Of a DNA stretch of 64,000 bases, positions 34,448 to 42,490 are shown in pieces. The first letter of the stretch is position 1; each line of letters opens with the position of its first letter. The stretch spans positions 62,001 to 126,000 of the forward strand of contig JAKQVC010000048.1 in NCBI GenBank assembly GCA_029571985.1. Direction: 5' to 3'. Source of the stretch: Bacteroidota bacterium (GTDB taxonomy: Bacteria > Bacteroidota > Bacteroidia > Chitinophagales > BACL12). The position numbers were made by a program, and so were the translations under genes. A model generated the notes under the pieces. It was not told the DNA's origin. It ran no database searches and saw only the letters and a list, made by a program, of their open reading frames with translations.

Positions 34448-34463
34448 TGTGATTGATGTCACA
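34448..34463. promoter_or_regulatory. TGTGA-N6-TCACA dyad upstream of sigma-54 promoter
   Basis: A perfect CRP/FNR-type palindrome, TGTGA-TTGATG-TCACA. Its centre is about 83 bases before the predicted start of sRNA copy 2, a distance typical for enhancer-binding-protein sites at sigma-54 promoters. It could bind either a CRP-family regulator or the bacterial enhancer-binding protein itself. Confidence 0.5.
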
Positions 34464-34513
34464 ATTCCTTGCAATTAATTCAATATTTTCGACTTTTTCT
34501 GCAAAATAGTGAT

Positions 34514-34529
34514 TGGCACGCAATTTGCT
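34514..34529 (+). promoter_or_regulatory. Sigma-54 promoter of sRNA copy 2
   Basis: TGGCAC-GCAAT-TTGCT, with ten bases between the GG and GC dinucleotides, is a full match to the -24/-12 consensus. The start would be near 34539. Confidence 0.85.
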
Positions 34530-34538
34530 ATACTAGTA

Positions 34539-34599
34539 TTGTGTGTGTTTTCATGGGGATAGCAGGATAGGCCACAGCGGTTTATCCTGCTTTTTTTTT
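34539..34599 (+). ncRNA. Candidate small RNA, copy 2 (sigma-54 dependent)
   Basis: Predicted RNA of about 60 bases from the sigma-54 start to the T-run. The family core TTTTCATGGGGATAGCAG is at 34548-34565. Its last five bases open a 13-bp hairpin, 34561-34573 with 34579-34591 (two G-U pairs), around the loop ACAGC, followed by nine T. The AUG in the core starts a five-codon ORF (MGIAG). I do not recognise the RNA family. Sequence and promoter support are strong; there is no expression evidence. Confidence 0.78.
34561..34599 (+). terminator. Terminator hairpin of sRNA copy 2
   Basis: AGCAGGATAGGCC / GGTTTATCCTGCT, loop ACAGC, then nine T. Confidence 0.93.
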
Positions 34600-34681
34600 A
34601 TAGTTGCCCCCTTCTGCAGCAACTGCCCTGTATAGCCCTTCTGTCTTTACTTTCCGCTACAGTTTCCATCTAAATTGAAGT

Positions 34682-34697
34682 TGGCACGCAACTTGCC
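34682..34697 (+). promoter_or_regulatory. Sigma-54 promoter of sRNA copy 3
   Basis: TGGCAC-GCAAC-TTGCC with the same ten-base GG-GC spacing. The distance from GC to the TTTTCATGGGG core is the same as in copy 2 (20 bases). Confidence 0.85.
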
Positions 34698-34706
34698 TTA
34701 TTATAT

Positions 34707-34767
34707 ACGTGTGTGTTTTCATGGGGATAGCAGGGTAAGCCACAGCGGTTTATCCTGCTTTTTTTTT
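34707..34767 (+). ncRNA. Candidate small RNA, copy 3 (sigma-54 dependent)
   Basis: Predicted RNA of about 60 bases, core at 34716-34733. The hairpin 34729-34741 with 34747-34759 has the same right arm and ACAGC loop as copy 2. The left arm differs at two positions (A to G, G to A), both of which keep a pair. The five-codon ORF MGIAG is also kept, since GGA becomes GGG and TAG becomes TAA. The duplication is therefore old enough to have diverged outside the core but not within it. Confidence 0.78.
34729..34767 (+). terminator. Terminator hairpin of sRNA copy 3
   Basis: AGCAGGGTAAGCC / GGTTTATCCTGCT, loop ACAGC, then nine T. Confidence 0.93.
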
Positions 34768-35292
34768 GCCCCTACCCCAGCCCTCTTCCCAAAAAGTATA
34801 AAAACCCCTGAAAATCAAGCCTGCATTGAGTTATGCGCGCTGACTGATGAACGGTTATATCCACTTTACACACTTTACGTGCAGTATAAACACGGATGAG
34901 CAGCGGCTAAAACCTGTCAGATTACAAATTTTGCAATTTGAGGCCACTGGTACAAAATGGGGAATTTTTGCGCGCATGTGGGGAAATTTTCCCCAACTTG
35001 TACCACATTCCACACTTTTGGTCTGATCATCACGATTGAGTCGCCACTGAAAAAAGTGCAATTTTTTTGACTTCTGCTTCATGCCAGTTCGGTTTATAAA
35101 TATTTATGGGTTGTTTTCACCATGTGAACGGCTTGCAGGGCAATATGGGCAGCTTGTAGTCAGTACAAATCAATTGCTTCAAAAAACGGCATCTGGTTTC
35201 GAGGTATGGGAATGACTGTGGATTATTCCGGGAAAATTGGTGAACATGCCGACAGAATGGCAATCAGGCAGGCAATTGAAATGAGTTCTGGT
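34768..35292. other. Intergenic region with a large dyad upstream of guaA
   Basis: About 520 bases with no convincing gene. TGGTACAAAATGGGGAA (34948-34964) faces TTCCCCAACTTGTACCA (34989-35005): 15 of 17 positions match as an inverted repeat. A second perfect palindrome, GGGGAAATTTTCCCC (34980-34994), overlaps the right arm. ORFs across it (for example 34855-35082 minus) are probably chance. Confidence 0.55.
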
Positions 35293-35300
35293 TATCTTTG
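35293..35300 (+). promoter_or_regulatory. TAnnTTTG element 3 bases before the guaA ATG
   Basis: TATCTTTG followed by CGC and ATG at 35304. An exact consensus match implying a leaderless mRNA. Confidence 0.65.
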
Positions 35301-35303
35301 CGC

Positions 35304-36845
35304 ATGACTGAAAAGATTCTGATCCTTGACTTTGGATCACAGTATACACAGCTGATAGCCAGGAGAATCAGGGAATTACATGTTTACAGCGAAATTGTTC
35401 CCTGCACCAAGATTCCGGAAATTACAGATGACATTAAAGGTATCATCCTCTCTGGCAGTCCGTTTTCAGTTTCTGCTGCCGATCGGCCTGCATTCCAGAT
35501 AGAACAGATATTAAATAAAAAACCTATCCTGGGCGTATGTTATGGCGCCCAATTTATAGCACAGCATTTTGGCGGTGTGGTTCAGCCTTCCTCCAAACGT
35601 GAATATGGTCGCGCCTTTCTGCATATTCAGGACCGCGATTGTCCGCTATTTTATGGTGTTGACGACGAAAGTCAGGTGTGGATGAGTCACAGCGATACCG
35701 TTATGCAGGTGCCAAAAGGATTTCATGTTACAGCCAAAACCGCCAGCATTGATGTTGCAGCCTATGCTGCCGACAATGGCACATTCCAATATCCTTTGTA
35801 TTGCATTCAGTTTCACCCGGAGGTGACACATAGCACGGAAGGCAAAAAAATGCTGGAGAATTTTGTGGTTGGTGTGTGTGGATGCACTCAAAGCTGGACG
35901 CCGGAATCCTTTGTTGAAGAAACTGTGGCGCATATCCAAAAAACGGTTGGCGACGACCAGGTGGTTTTAGGTTTATCCGGTGGTGTTGATTCGAGTGTTG
36001 CTGCCATCTTATTAAACAAGGCAATTGGTCAGCGATTAATTTCCATTTTTGTAAACAATGGCCTTTTGCGTAAGGATGAATTTCATACCGTACTGCATAG
36101 TTACCATGATATGGGCCTGAACGTTGTGGGTGTTGATGCGGAAGATGAATTTCTGCAAGCCCTGCACGGCGTGAGTGATCCGGAGCAAAAACGAAAAATA
36201 ATCGGCAAGGTATTTATTGATGTATTTGAACGTGAGGCCAAAAAACTGCCAAATGTAAAATGGCTGGCACAGGGCACGATATACCCGGATGTGATTGAAT
36301 CCGTTTCTGTTCATGGTCCTTCAGCAACCATTAAATCGCATCACAATGTTGGCGGATTGCCCGATAAGCTCAATTTAAAGGTAATTGAACCCTTGCGCTT
36401 TCTATTTAAAGATGAAGTGCGTTTGGTGGGCGAAACCTTAAAACTGAAACATGAAATTCTGCATCGCCATCCTTTCCCGGGACCAGGATTAGCCATTCGG
36501 ATAATTGATGCCATCACCAAAGAACGCGTGCGCATTGTGCAGGAAGCAGATGCTATTTTTATTCATCATCTCAAACAAAGCGGCTGGTATGATCAGGTAT
36601 GGCAAGCCGGCGCTATTTTATTACCGGTGCAAACTGTTGGCGTGATGGGCGACGAGCGTACGTATGAAAATGTAGTTGCGTTGCGTTGTGTTAATTCAAC
36701 AGATGGAATGACTGCAGACTGGTCGCATTTACCACATGGATTATTGGCACAGATTTCGTCTGATATCATCAATCATGTTAAAGGTATAAACCGGGTAGTA
36801 TACGATATCAGTTCAAAACCACCTGCAACCATTGAGTGGGAATAA
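35304..36845 (+). CDS. guaA: GMP synthase (glutamine-hydrolysing)
   Basis: A 513-residue enzyme converting XMP to GMP. The class I glutamine amidotransferase domain holds [20 protein letters not shown], the nucleophile in [16 protein letters not shown] and the HPEVTHS histidine/glutamate. The ATP-pyrophosphatase PP-loop is [16 protein letters not shown] near residue 225. The C-terminal dimerisation domain includes [14 protein letters not shown] and ends [14 protein letters not shown], the standard GuaA terminus. ATG 35304 is preferred to the TTG at 35298, which lies inside the promoter element. The downstream lipoprotein gene overlaps its 3' end. Confidence 0.98.
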   Translation: MTEKILILDFGSQYTQLIARRIRELHVYSEIVPCTKIPEITDDIKGIILSGSPFSVSAADRPAFQIEQILNKKPILGVCYGAQFIAQHFGGVVQPSSKREYGRAFLHIQDRDCPLFYGVDDESQVWMSHSDTVMQVPKGFHVTAKTASIDVAAYAADNGTFQYPLYCIQFHPEVTHSTEGKKMLENFVVGVCGCTQSWTPESFVEETVAHIQKTVGDDQVVLGLSGGVDSSVAAILLNKAIGQRLISIFVNNGLLRKDEFHTVLHSYHDMGLNVVGVDAEDEFLQALHGVSDPEQKRKIIGKVFIDVFEREAKKLPNVKWLAQGTIYPDVIESVSVHGPSATIKSHHNVGGLPDKLNLKVIEPLRFLFKDEVRLVGETLKLKHEILHRHPFPGPGLAIRIIDAITKERVRIVQEADAIFIHHLKQSGWYDQVWQAGAILLPVQTVGVMGDERTYENVVALRCVNSTDGMTADWSHLPHGLLAQISSDIINHVKGINRVVYDISSKPPATIEWE

Positions 36846-38148
36846 ATACCATATTATTATTTGGATAGCGCTTACACTGGTAATTACCGGATGTGGGTTA
36901 TTTACCCGTGCACAATCACCGCAGGAGAAACCTACTCCTGTTGCCCCGCCAAAGGAAGAAACTGCAGTAGTTGAACAGCCGCGTGATACGGCCAGAAAAA
37001 TTGTAAAGGATACAGTAGGAAAGTTTGCCATTGATAAAACAAAAAAATGGAACAAGAAAAGTATCTATTCTGTGTGCATGGTACTTCCTTTTTCTACAGA
37101 TGCCGGTGAATTAGAAAAATTATTAGCAGAAGAAAATATCACCGGATATCAACCCCTTGCTGCGGTTGAATTTTATGAAGGTGCATTAATGGCATTAGAT
37201 ACTTTAGACAGTTTGCATATCAACCTCGATATTCAAGTATTTAATCATTTTAAAGACAGCAGTTTAACAGCGGCCTTGTTCAGCAAACCGGAAATCAGAA
37301 ACACAGATGTAATTATTGGCCCAGTATTTAATGAGGGGTTGAAAGCCGCTTCTTTAGTAGCACAGGAAGAAGAAATATTTCTGGTGAGTCCATTGTCGCC
37401 AATGCATCAGTTTACAGACAGCAATCGCTATTTTATGATGGCAAACCCGCCTGCGGTTTCACAAATTGAAGAAATGTTGTCGTATGCACAGGATAGTTTC
37501 GCAACTGCCAATATTATTTGCGTGTATCGCACAGACAAGCCAATAGAAGCCAAATTAGCTCAGGAATTTAAAGATGCGTTTCAGCATGTAAATAAAGGAC
37601 GCATGCAATTGCATGAAACCTACACCTTTAGTGGCATTTCGGATGCATTACAGGCGCAGGGTAATTACGTATTTATTGCCTCTTTCGACGAATTGTATAC
37701 CAATGGGTTAATCAGAGATTTATCTAAAATATCCCGCACTACTCCACTCACCCTCATGGGATTGCCGCATATATTATCCTTCGAATCGGTTTCGATTGAT
37801 TATTATGAGAATTTGCATTTCACCTATCCGGCATCGTATTATATCGACAGGCTTGCTCCAAAAGTGCGCGATTTTGAAAATGCTTTTGCAGCTAAATATG
37901 AAACGCGACCAAGTGATTATGCCTGCCGCGGCTACGATATGATGTTGTATATCGGTATGATGCTCAACACTTATGGTCCTGATTTAGGAGCTTCTGCTGC
38001 CAGCTATAATCCGGCTGAACGCTATATGCTATTTCCATTCCATTTTGCGCCGGTTTTAGACACCGACGGCAATATTGACCACATGGAAAATACGACCATT
38101 CGTATTTTACGATTTGATCAGTTCCGTTTTGAAGTAGTGAATCAATAA
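36832..38148 (+). CDS. Type I periplasmic-binding-protein-like lipoprotein
   Basis: A 438-residue lipoprotein. The only start that preserves the signal is TTG at 36832, giving [20 protein letters not shown] with lipobox ITGC. It overlaps guaA by 14 bases in another frame. After a Pro-rich linker the protein has the type I periplasmic-binding fold: [54 protein letters not shown] and [17 protein letters not shown]. Homologues next to guaA in other Bacteroidota often carry LysM repeats; none is seen here. The ligand is unknown and there are no transporter genes nearby. Confidence 0.85.
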   Translation: MSGNKYHIIIWIALTLVITGCGLFTRAQSPQEKPTPVAPPKEETAVVEQPRDTARKIVKDTVGKFAIDKTKKWNKKSIYSVCMVLPFSTDAGELEKLLAEENITGYQPLAAVEFYEGALMALDTLDSLHINLDIQVFNHFKDSSLTAALFSKPEIRNTDVIIGPVFNEGLKAASLVAQEEEIFLVSPLSPMHQFTDSNRYFMMANPPAVSQIEEMLSYAQDSFATANIICVYRTDKPIEAKLAQEFKDAFQHVNKGRMQLHETYTFSGISDALQAQGNYVFIASFDELYTNGLIRDLSKISRTTPLTLMGLPHILSFESVSIDYYENLHFTYPASYYIDRLAPKVRDFENAFAAKYETRPSDYACRGYDMMLYIGMMLNTYGPDLGASAASYNPAERYMLFPFHFAPVLDTDGNIDHMENTTIRILRFDQFRFEVVNQ

Positions 38149-38157
38149 ACCAGCATG

Positions 38158-39552
38158 TTATTTGTCGTATCCCAGGATCGACAACATGCTGTCAACTTCC
38201 TGTTCCTCCGCAAATACATCATAAGTAAATTCACCGTCTGCATTTTTATTAATCAGGATATGTTTAGGCGATGGAATCAAACAGTGTTTTGTACCACCGT
38301 AGCCGCTGATACTTTCCTGATAGGCGCCTGTATGGAAAAAGCCGACATATAAAGGTTCCCCACGATTAATTACCGGCAGATATAATTCATTGGTATGTGA
38401 TTCTGAATTATAATAATCCATTTGATCACAGGTTAGTCCGCCGATATTGATACGTTGTACCTCGTTGCCCCATTTATTTATCGGTAATAAAATAAACTTA
38501 CTGTTAATACCCCAGGAATCCGGCATGGTAGTCATGAGGGAATTATCAATCATATACCAGCGCTCTGAATCATTCTGACGTTTTTCACCCAGAACCTGAA
38601 AAATAAATGCGCCGCTTTCAGCAACTGTAAAACTGCCAAATTCGGTAAAGATGTTCGGGCATTCTACTTTTTCTTCTTCACATGTTTGCTTGATTCGATT
38701 TAATATCTCCTCCGCCATGTACGGATAATCATATTCAAATCCGAGCGAATTGCGATAAGGCCAACCACCACCAATATTTAATCCGTCTAATTCAGGACAA
38801 ACGCGTTTTAAGTCAATGTAAACCTTTAACGATTTAATGAGCTCATTCCAATAGTAGATATTGTCCTTAATGCCGCTGTTTATGAAGAAATGCAACATAC
38901 GCAGGCGGAACTTCGGATTATTTTTAATCTTATTGAGATAAAAGTCGCGTATTTCACTATATCGCACACCCAGGCGACTCGTATACAGTTGAAACTCAGG
39001 TTGTTCTTCTGAGGCGATGCGTATACCGATATCTACTGTATCAATAATGGTATGTTCATAGGCATCCAGTTCTTCCATATTATCCAGCACCGGAGTAATA
39101 TTGAAGCCAAGGTTGGCCATTTTACTGATGCGCTGGGTATAAATGGCCGTTTTATAGCCATTACACACAATAAGTGTGTCTTTAGTAACCAGTTTACGTA
39201 AATATAACTTCTCGATAATATCTATGTCGAAGGCCGATGATGTTTCGAGATGGATATCGTTTTTGAGCGCCTCCTGCATCACATGGAAGAAATGTGAGCT
39301 CTTGGTACAATAGCAATAATTGTAAGTACCCGGGTAGTTTAGCTTGGAAATAGCGTCATTAAAGTACTTCTTAGCGCGCTGAATATTATCTGAAATTTTG
39401 GGCAAATAGGTAATGCGCATAGGGGTTTCAAACTCCTCAATCAGGCGTTTGAGCGGTATCCCGTTGAAATACAGATAGTTGTCTTTTACTTCGAAACCCT
39501 CCTGCGGAAAGTAGAATGTTTGCTGGATGAGATCAAGGTAAGTATTTTTCAA
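38158..39552 (-). CDS. speA: Arginine decarboxylase, PLP fold III type
   Basis: A 464-residue form of biosynthetic arginine decarboxylase (arginine to agmatine) typical of Bacteroidota. The PLP-lysine region is NYCYCTKSSHFFHVMQEAL, followed by IHLETSSAFDIDIIEKL, the substrate/PLP glycine loop GLNIGGGWPYRNSLGFEY, and FTEFGSFTVAESGAF. The frame continues upstream into the divergent arginase gene. The likely start is TTG at 39552 (KNTYLDLIQQTFYFP follows), which matches where homologues begin; GTG at 39603 is an alternative. No ATG is available in the plausible range. It faces the arginase gene across about 70 bases. Confidence 0.88.
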   Translation of the reverse strand: MKNTYLDLIQQTFYFPQEGFEVKDNYLYFNGIPLKRLIEEFETPMRITYLPKISDNIQRAKKYFNDAISKLNYPGTYNYCYCTKSSHFFHVMQEALKNDIHLETSSAFDIDIIEKLYLRKLVTKDTLIVCNGYKTAIYTQRISKMANLGFNITPVLDNMEELDAYEHTIIDTVDIGIRIASEEQPEFQLYTSRLGVRYSEIRDFYLNKIKNNPKFRLRMLHFFINSGIKDNIYYWNELIKSLKVYIDLKRVCPELDGLNIGGGWPYRNSLGFEYDYPYMAEEILNRIKQTCEEEKVECPNIFTEFGSFTVAESGAFIFQVLGEKRQNDSERWYMIDNSLMTTMPDSWGINSKFILLPINKWGNEVQRINIGGLTCDQMDYYNSESHTNELYLPVINRGEPLYVGFFHTGAYQESISGYGGTKHCLIPSPKHILINKNADGEFTYDVFAEEQEVDSMLSILGYDK

Positions 39553-39611
39553 TGTCTGGCTCGTGGTTTTAGATGAAAAGGCCCCGGATGTATAAAGCAG
39601 CACAAAAATAA

Positions 39612-39619
39612 TAACTTTG
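39612..39619 (+). promoter_or_regulatory. TAnnTTTG element upstream of arginase
   Basis: TAACTTTG, then CCTATT and ATG at 39626. An exact consensus match with a six-base gap to the start codon. Confidence 0.6.
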
Positions 39620-39625
39620 CCTATT

Positions 39626-40579
39626 ATGCGACGTGTAAAAGTTATCTCTGTTAACAGCGAATTGGGTGCCGGAACAAGAGGCGCCGGTTTGGGATTTGAT
39701 GCCATTCGGGTTGCTGCCTGGACAAAAGGCAGCCGATACTTCAAAGAGCATCCTCCACTGATTATTCAAAGTAACAATGATGAGGTACTCGACGACATTG
39801 AAACCGCCTATGGTGTGAAGATTCAGTTCATTGTGGAGATGTACAGGCGCATTGCGGATGTGGTTATCGAAACCATGAAGAAGAATGAGTTTCCGATTAT
39901 CATCAGTGGTGACCACAGCAATGCCGGTGGAACAATCGCCGGTTTGAAAATGGCCTATCCAAAAGAAACGCTGGGCGTAATCTGGGTGGATGCGCATGCC
40001 GACCTGCACAGTCCCTACACCACCCCTTCCGGAAACCTGCACGGGATGCCGCTCGCAACTGCAACTGCACTCGATAACAAGGTGTGCCAGATCAATCAAC
40101 CGGAGAAGAAAACCATCGAAGCTTGGGAAAAGCTGAAAAAATTAGGCGGCATTTCTCCAAAAATCACGTTTAAGGATTTGGTGTTCATCGCAGCCCGCGA
40201 TATGGAAAAGGCAGAAAAATTCATTTTAAAGAAAAATAATGTGCGCATTTATTCTGTGCAAAAAATGCGTGAAACAGGTATACAATCCGTAATTGATGAT
40301 GCCATGAAACGTTTGGCACATTGCGACAGGATTTATGTTTCGTTTGATGTTGACAGTATGGATGCCAACGTATCGCGCGGAACCGGAACACCTGTAAAGA
40401 GCGGATTATACGAAAGTGAAGCCTTTCAGATTATGTCGGCACTGGCTAAACAGGAAAAAGTGTGCTGTATGGAAATTACAGAAGTTAATCCTACCCTCGA
40501 CAATAAGAAAAATCTGATGGCAGAAATTGCCTTAGAGATTTTAGAACAATTTACTCAGGAAGTAGAGAAAAGATTATGA
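39626..40579 (+). CDS. Arginase family ureohydrolase (arginase)
   Basis: A 317-residue ureohydrolase. The binuclear manganese motifs are ISGDHSNAGG, WVDAHADLHSP and SFDVDSMDANV. The loop TTPSGNLHGMPLA is of the arginase type (T-x-SGN-x-HG) rather than the agmatinase type, so arginine to ornithine plus urea is the likelier reaction. Formimidoylglutamase or agmatinase are alternatives, the latter because speA is divergent. The ATG at 39626 directly follows a -7 element; a TTG at 39617 is inside it. Its TGA stop overlaps the argS ATG (ATGA), so the two are translationally coupled. Confidence 0.9.
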   Translation: MRRVKVISVNSELGAGTRGAGLGFDAIRVAAWTKGSRYFKEHPPLIIQSNNDEVLDDIETAYGVKIQFIVEMYRRIADVVIETMKKNEFPIIISGDHSNAGGTIAGLKMAYPKETLGVIWVDAHADLHSPYTTPSGNLHGMPLATATALDNKVCQINQPEKKTIEAWEKLKKLGGISPKITFKDLVFIAARDMEKAEKFILKKNNVRIYSVQKMRETGIQSVIDDAMKRLAHCDRIYVSFDVDSMDANVSRGTGTPVKSGLYESEAFQIMSALAKQEKVCCMEITEVNPTLDNKKNLMAEIALEILEQFTQEVEKRL

Positions 40580-42360
40580 CAGATTTTACCGAACAGTTGC
40601 GGCAACAAGTAGCTGCCGTGGCTGCGCATGTATATCAATTTCAGATTGAGGCTTCCGCTATCAAAATAGATAAGACTCCTCCTGAATTTCAGGGAGAATA
40701 CACGGTTGTAATATTCCCATTTGTAAAAACAAGCAGGAAAAGTCCGGAAGCAACCGGTAATGAAATCGGTGCTGCCCTGATGGAGCGTATGCCTGCCATC
40801 AGCCAGTATAATGTGGTAAAAGGTTTTCTGAATATCAGTTTTGCCGATGAGGCCTGGCTGAACACGCTGCGTGATATGCGTGCTGAAAAACAATTTGGAC
40901 AACTTGCGGCTACCGACAAAAAAGTTGTGCTTGAATATTGTGGTCCTAATACCAATAAGCCTCTGCATCTAGGTCATGTGCGCAATGTTTTGCTTGGATA
41001 TGCAGCAGCCAATATTTTACAGGCTGCAGGACATACCGTACATAAAGTAAATATCCTCAACGACCGGGGCATTGCCATTTGTAAAAGTATGGTTGCTTAT
41101 CTGCGCACGGGCAATAACACCACACCTGCCTCAACCGGCATAAAAGGCGATCATTTCGTTGGAAATTATTATGTTGAATATAGTCGCATAGCCGATGCGG
41201 AGATACAAAAGCTGGTTGCCGGTGGCATGACCGCCGAAGCAGCTGCGAAACAAGCCCCCATTTATCTGGAAGCCCAGGAAATGTTGCGCAAGTGGGAGGC
41301 AGGCGATGCTGAAGTGCTGCAATTATGGAACACGATGAACAACTGGGTATATGCCGGATTTCAGGAAACCTATCAGCGCATTGGTATTGATTTTGAAAAA
41401 GAATATAAAGAAAGTGAGTTCTATCTGAAGGGAAAAGATTTAGTGTTGGAGGGATTGCAGAATGGCACATTTACAAAAAAACCGGACGGCAGTATTTGGG
41501 TTGATTTAACGGCTGATGGTTTGGATGAAAAAGTATTGCTCCGCGCAGATGGCACCAGTGTTTATATAACACAAGACATGGGTGTGGCGTGGCAACGGTA
41601 TCAGGACTATCAAATGGATACCAGCGTTTACGTGGTTGCCAATGAGCAGGATTATCACTTTAAAGTTTTAAAACTGGTGATGCAGAAATTGCATTATCCA
41701 TTTGCCAACGGTATATATCATCTCAGTTATGGCATGGTTGACCTGCCGGAAGGCAAAATGAAAAGTCGCGAAGGAACCGTTGTAGATGCAGATGATTTAA
41801 TTGCAGGCATGACGGATGAAGCACATGCTTTTTTATCCGCATCTGAAAAATCAGCAGAATTTTCTGAAGCTGAAAAGCAGATACTTGCGCATCAGATAGG
41901 ATTATCAGCATTAAAATATTTTATATTAAAGGTAGATCCGCGAAAACGCATTTTGTTTAACCCAAAGGAGTCTATTGACTTGCATGGACATACCGGCCCG
42001 TTTATTCAATATGCTTACGCGCGTATTCAAAGCATATTCAGAAAATTAACAGAACAACAGGTTGCTATAACCGATGCTTATGGAAGCAGTCTATTACCTG
42101 CTGAAAAAGAATTGATTGTCTGGTTATCTCAATATCCGACTACAATTGCGCTGGCTGCAGAAACCTATTCGCCTGCTGAGATTGCTAATTATATTTATAC
42201 ATTGGCAAAAAAATTCAATTCGTTTTATGCAGATCACCCTATTGCAAAGGCAGCGTCGGTTGAAAAGCAAAACCTGCGTGCAGCCATTGCAGAACGCACA
42301 GCCTATGTATTGCGTCATGGCTTGCAGTTACTGGGAATAGAAGTTCCTGAAAAAATGTAG
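40576..42360 (+). CDS. argS: Arginyl-tRNA synthetase
   Basis: A 594-residue class I synthetase charging tRNA-Arg. The N-terminal Add-1 domain covers about residues 1-110. The HIGH motif is NTNKPLHLGHVRNVLLGY, and KMSK-like GKMKSREGTVVDADDL is in the second half. The C-terminal anticodon-binding domain contains HTGPFIQYAYARIQSIFRK and ends RTAYVLRHGLQLLGIEVPEKM. Length and motifs are normal. It overlaps the arginase stop by four bases and ends at a bidirectional terminator. Confidence 0.98.
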   Translation: MTDFTEQLRQQVAAVAAHVYQFQIEASAIKIDKTPPEFQGEYTVVIFPFVKTSRKSPEATGNEIGAALMERMPAISQYNVVKGFLNISFADEAWLNTLRDMRAEKQFGQLAATDKKVVLEYCGPNTNKPLHLGHVRNVLLGYAAANILQAAGHTVHKVNILNDRGIAICKSMVAYLRTGNNTTPASTGIKGDHFVGNYYVEYSRIADAEIQKLVAGGMTAEAAAKQAPIYLEAQEMLRKWEAGDAEVLQLWNTMNNWVYAGFQETYQRIGIDFEKEYKESEFYLKGKDLVLEGLQNGTFTKKPDGSIWVDLTADGLDEKVLLRADGTSVYITQDMGVAWQRYQDYQMDTSVYVVANEQDYHFKVLKLVMQKLHYPFANGIYHLSYGMVDLPEGKMKSREGTVVDADDLIAGMTDEAHAFLSASEKSAEFSEAEKQILAHQIGLSALKYFILKVDPRKRILFNPKESIDLHGHTGPFIQYAYARIQSIFRKLTEQQVAITDAYGSSLLPAEKELIVWLSQYPTTIALAAETYSPAEIANYIYTLAKKFNSFYADHPIAKAASVEKQNLRAAIAERTAYVLRHGLQLLGIEVPEKM

Positions 42361-42435
42361 GTTACATCTGCATTGATTTATAATGCCTTCTGCTTGTATC
42401 TTGCGTTTTTCGGAACAGAGATAAGCAACATAAAA

Positions 42436-42464
42436 AAAGAGCTGCCCATGACAAGCAGCTCTTT
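42436..42464. terminator. Bidirectional terminator between argS and the haloperoxidase gene
   Basis: AAAGAGCTGC (42436-42445) and GCAGCTCTTT (42455-42464): a 10-bp stem with an A-run before and T after. Confidence 0.88.
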
Positions 42465-42490
42465 ATAATTGCAGTTTGGTTGTTCGTTTA

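Noticed and set aside
34855-35082. 75-codon minus-strand ORF across the large dyad upstream of guaA
   Set aside because: It has no recognisable motif and lies over inverted repeats; no promoter or coupling supports it.
35101-35135. Second parS-like palindrome (TTTTCACCATGTGAAC)
   Set aside because: The two halves are separated by one extra base compared with parS and the outer bases do not match.
39553-40099. Long minus-strand open frames opposite arginase, including the upstream extension of speA
   Set aside because: The arginase frame on the plus strand is clearly real, and the extension lacks homology to arginine decarboxylases; the TTG at 39552 matches the family start.
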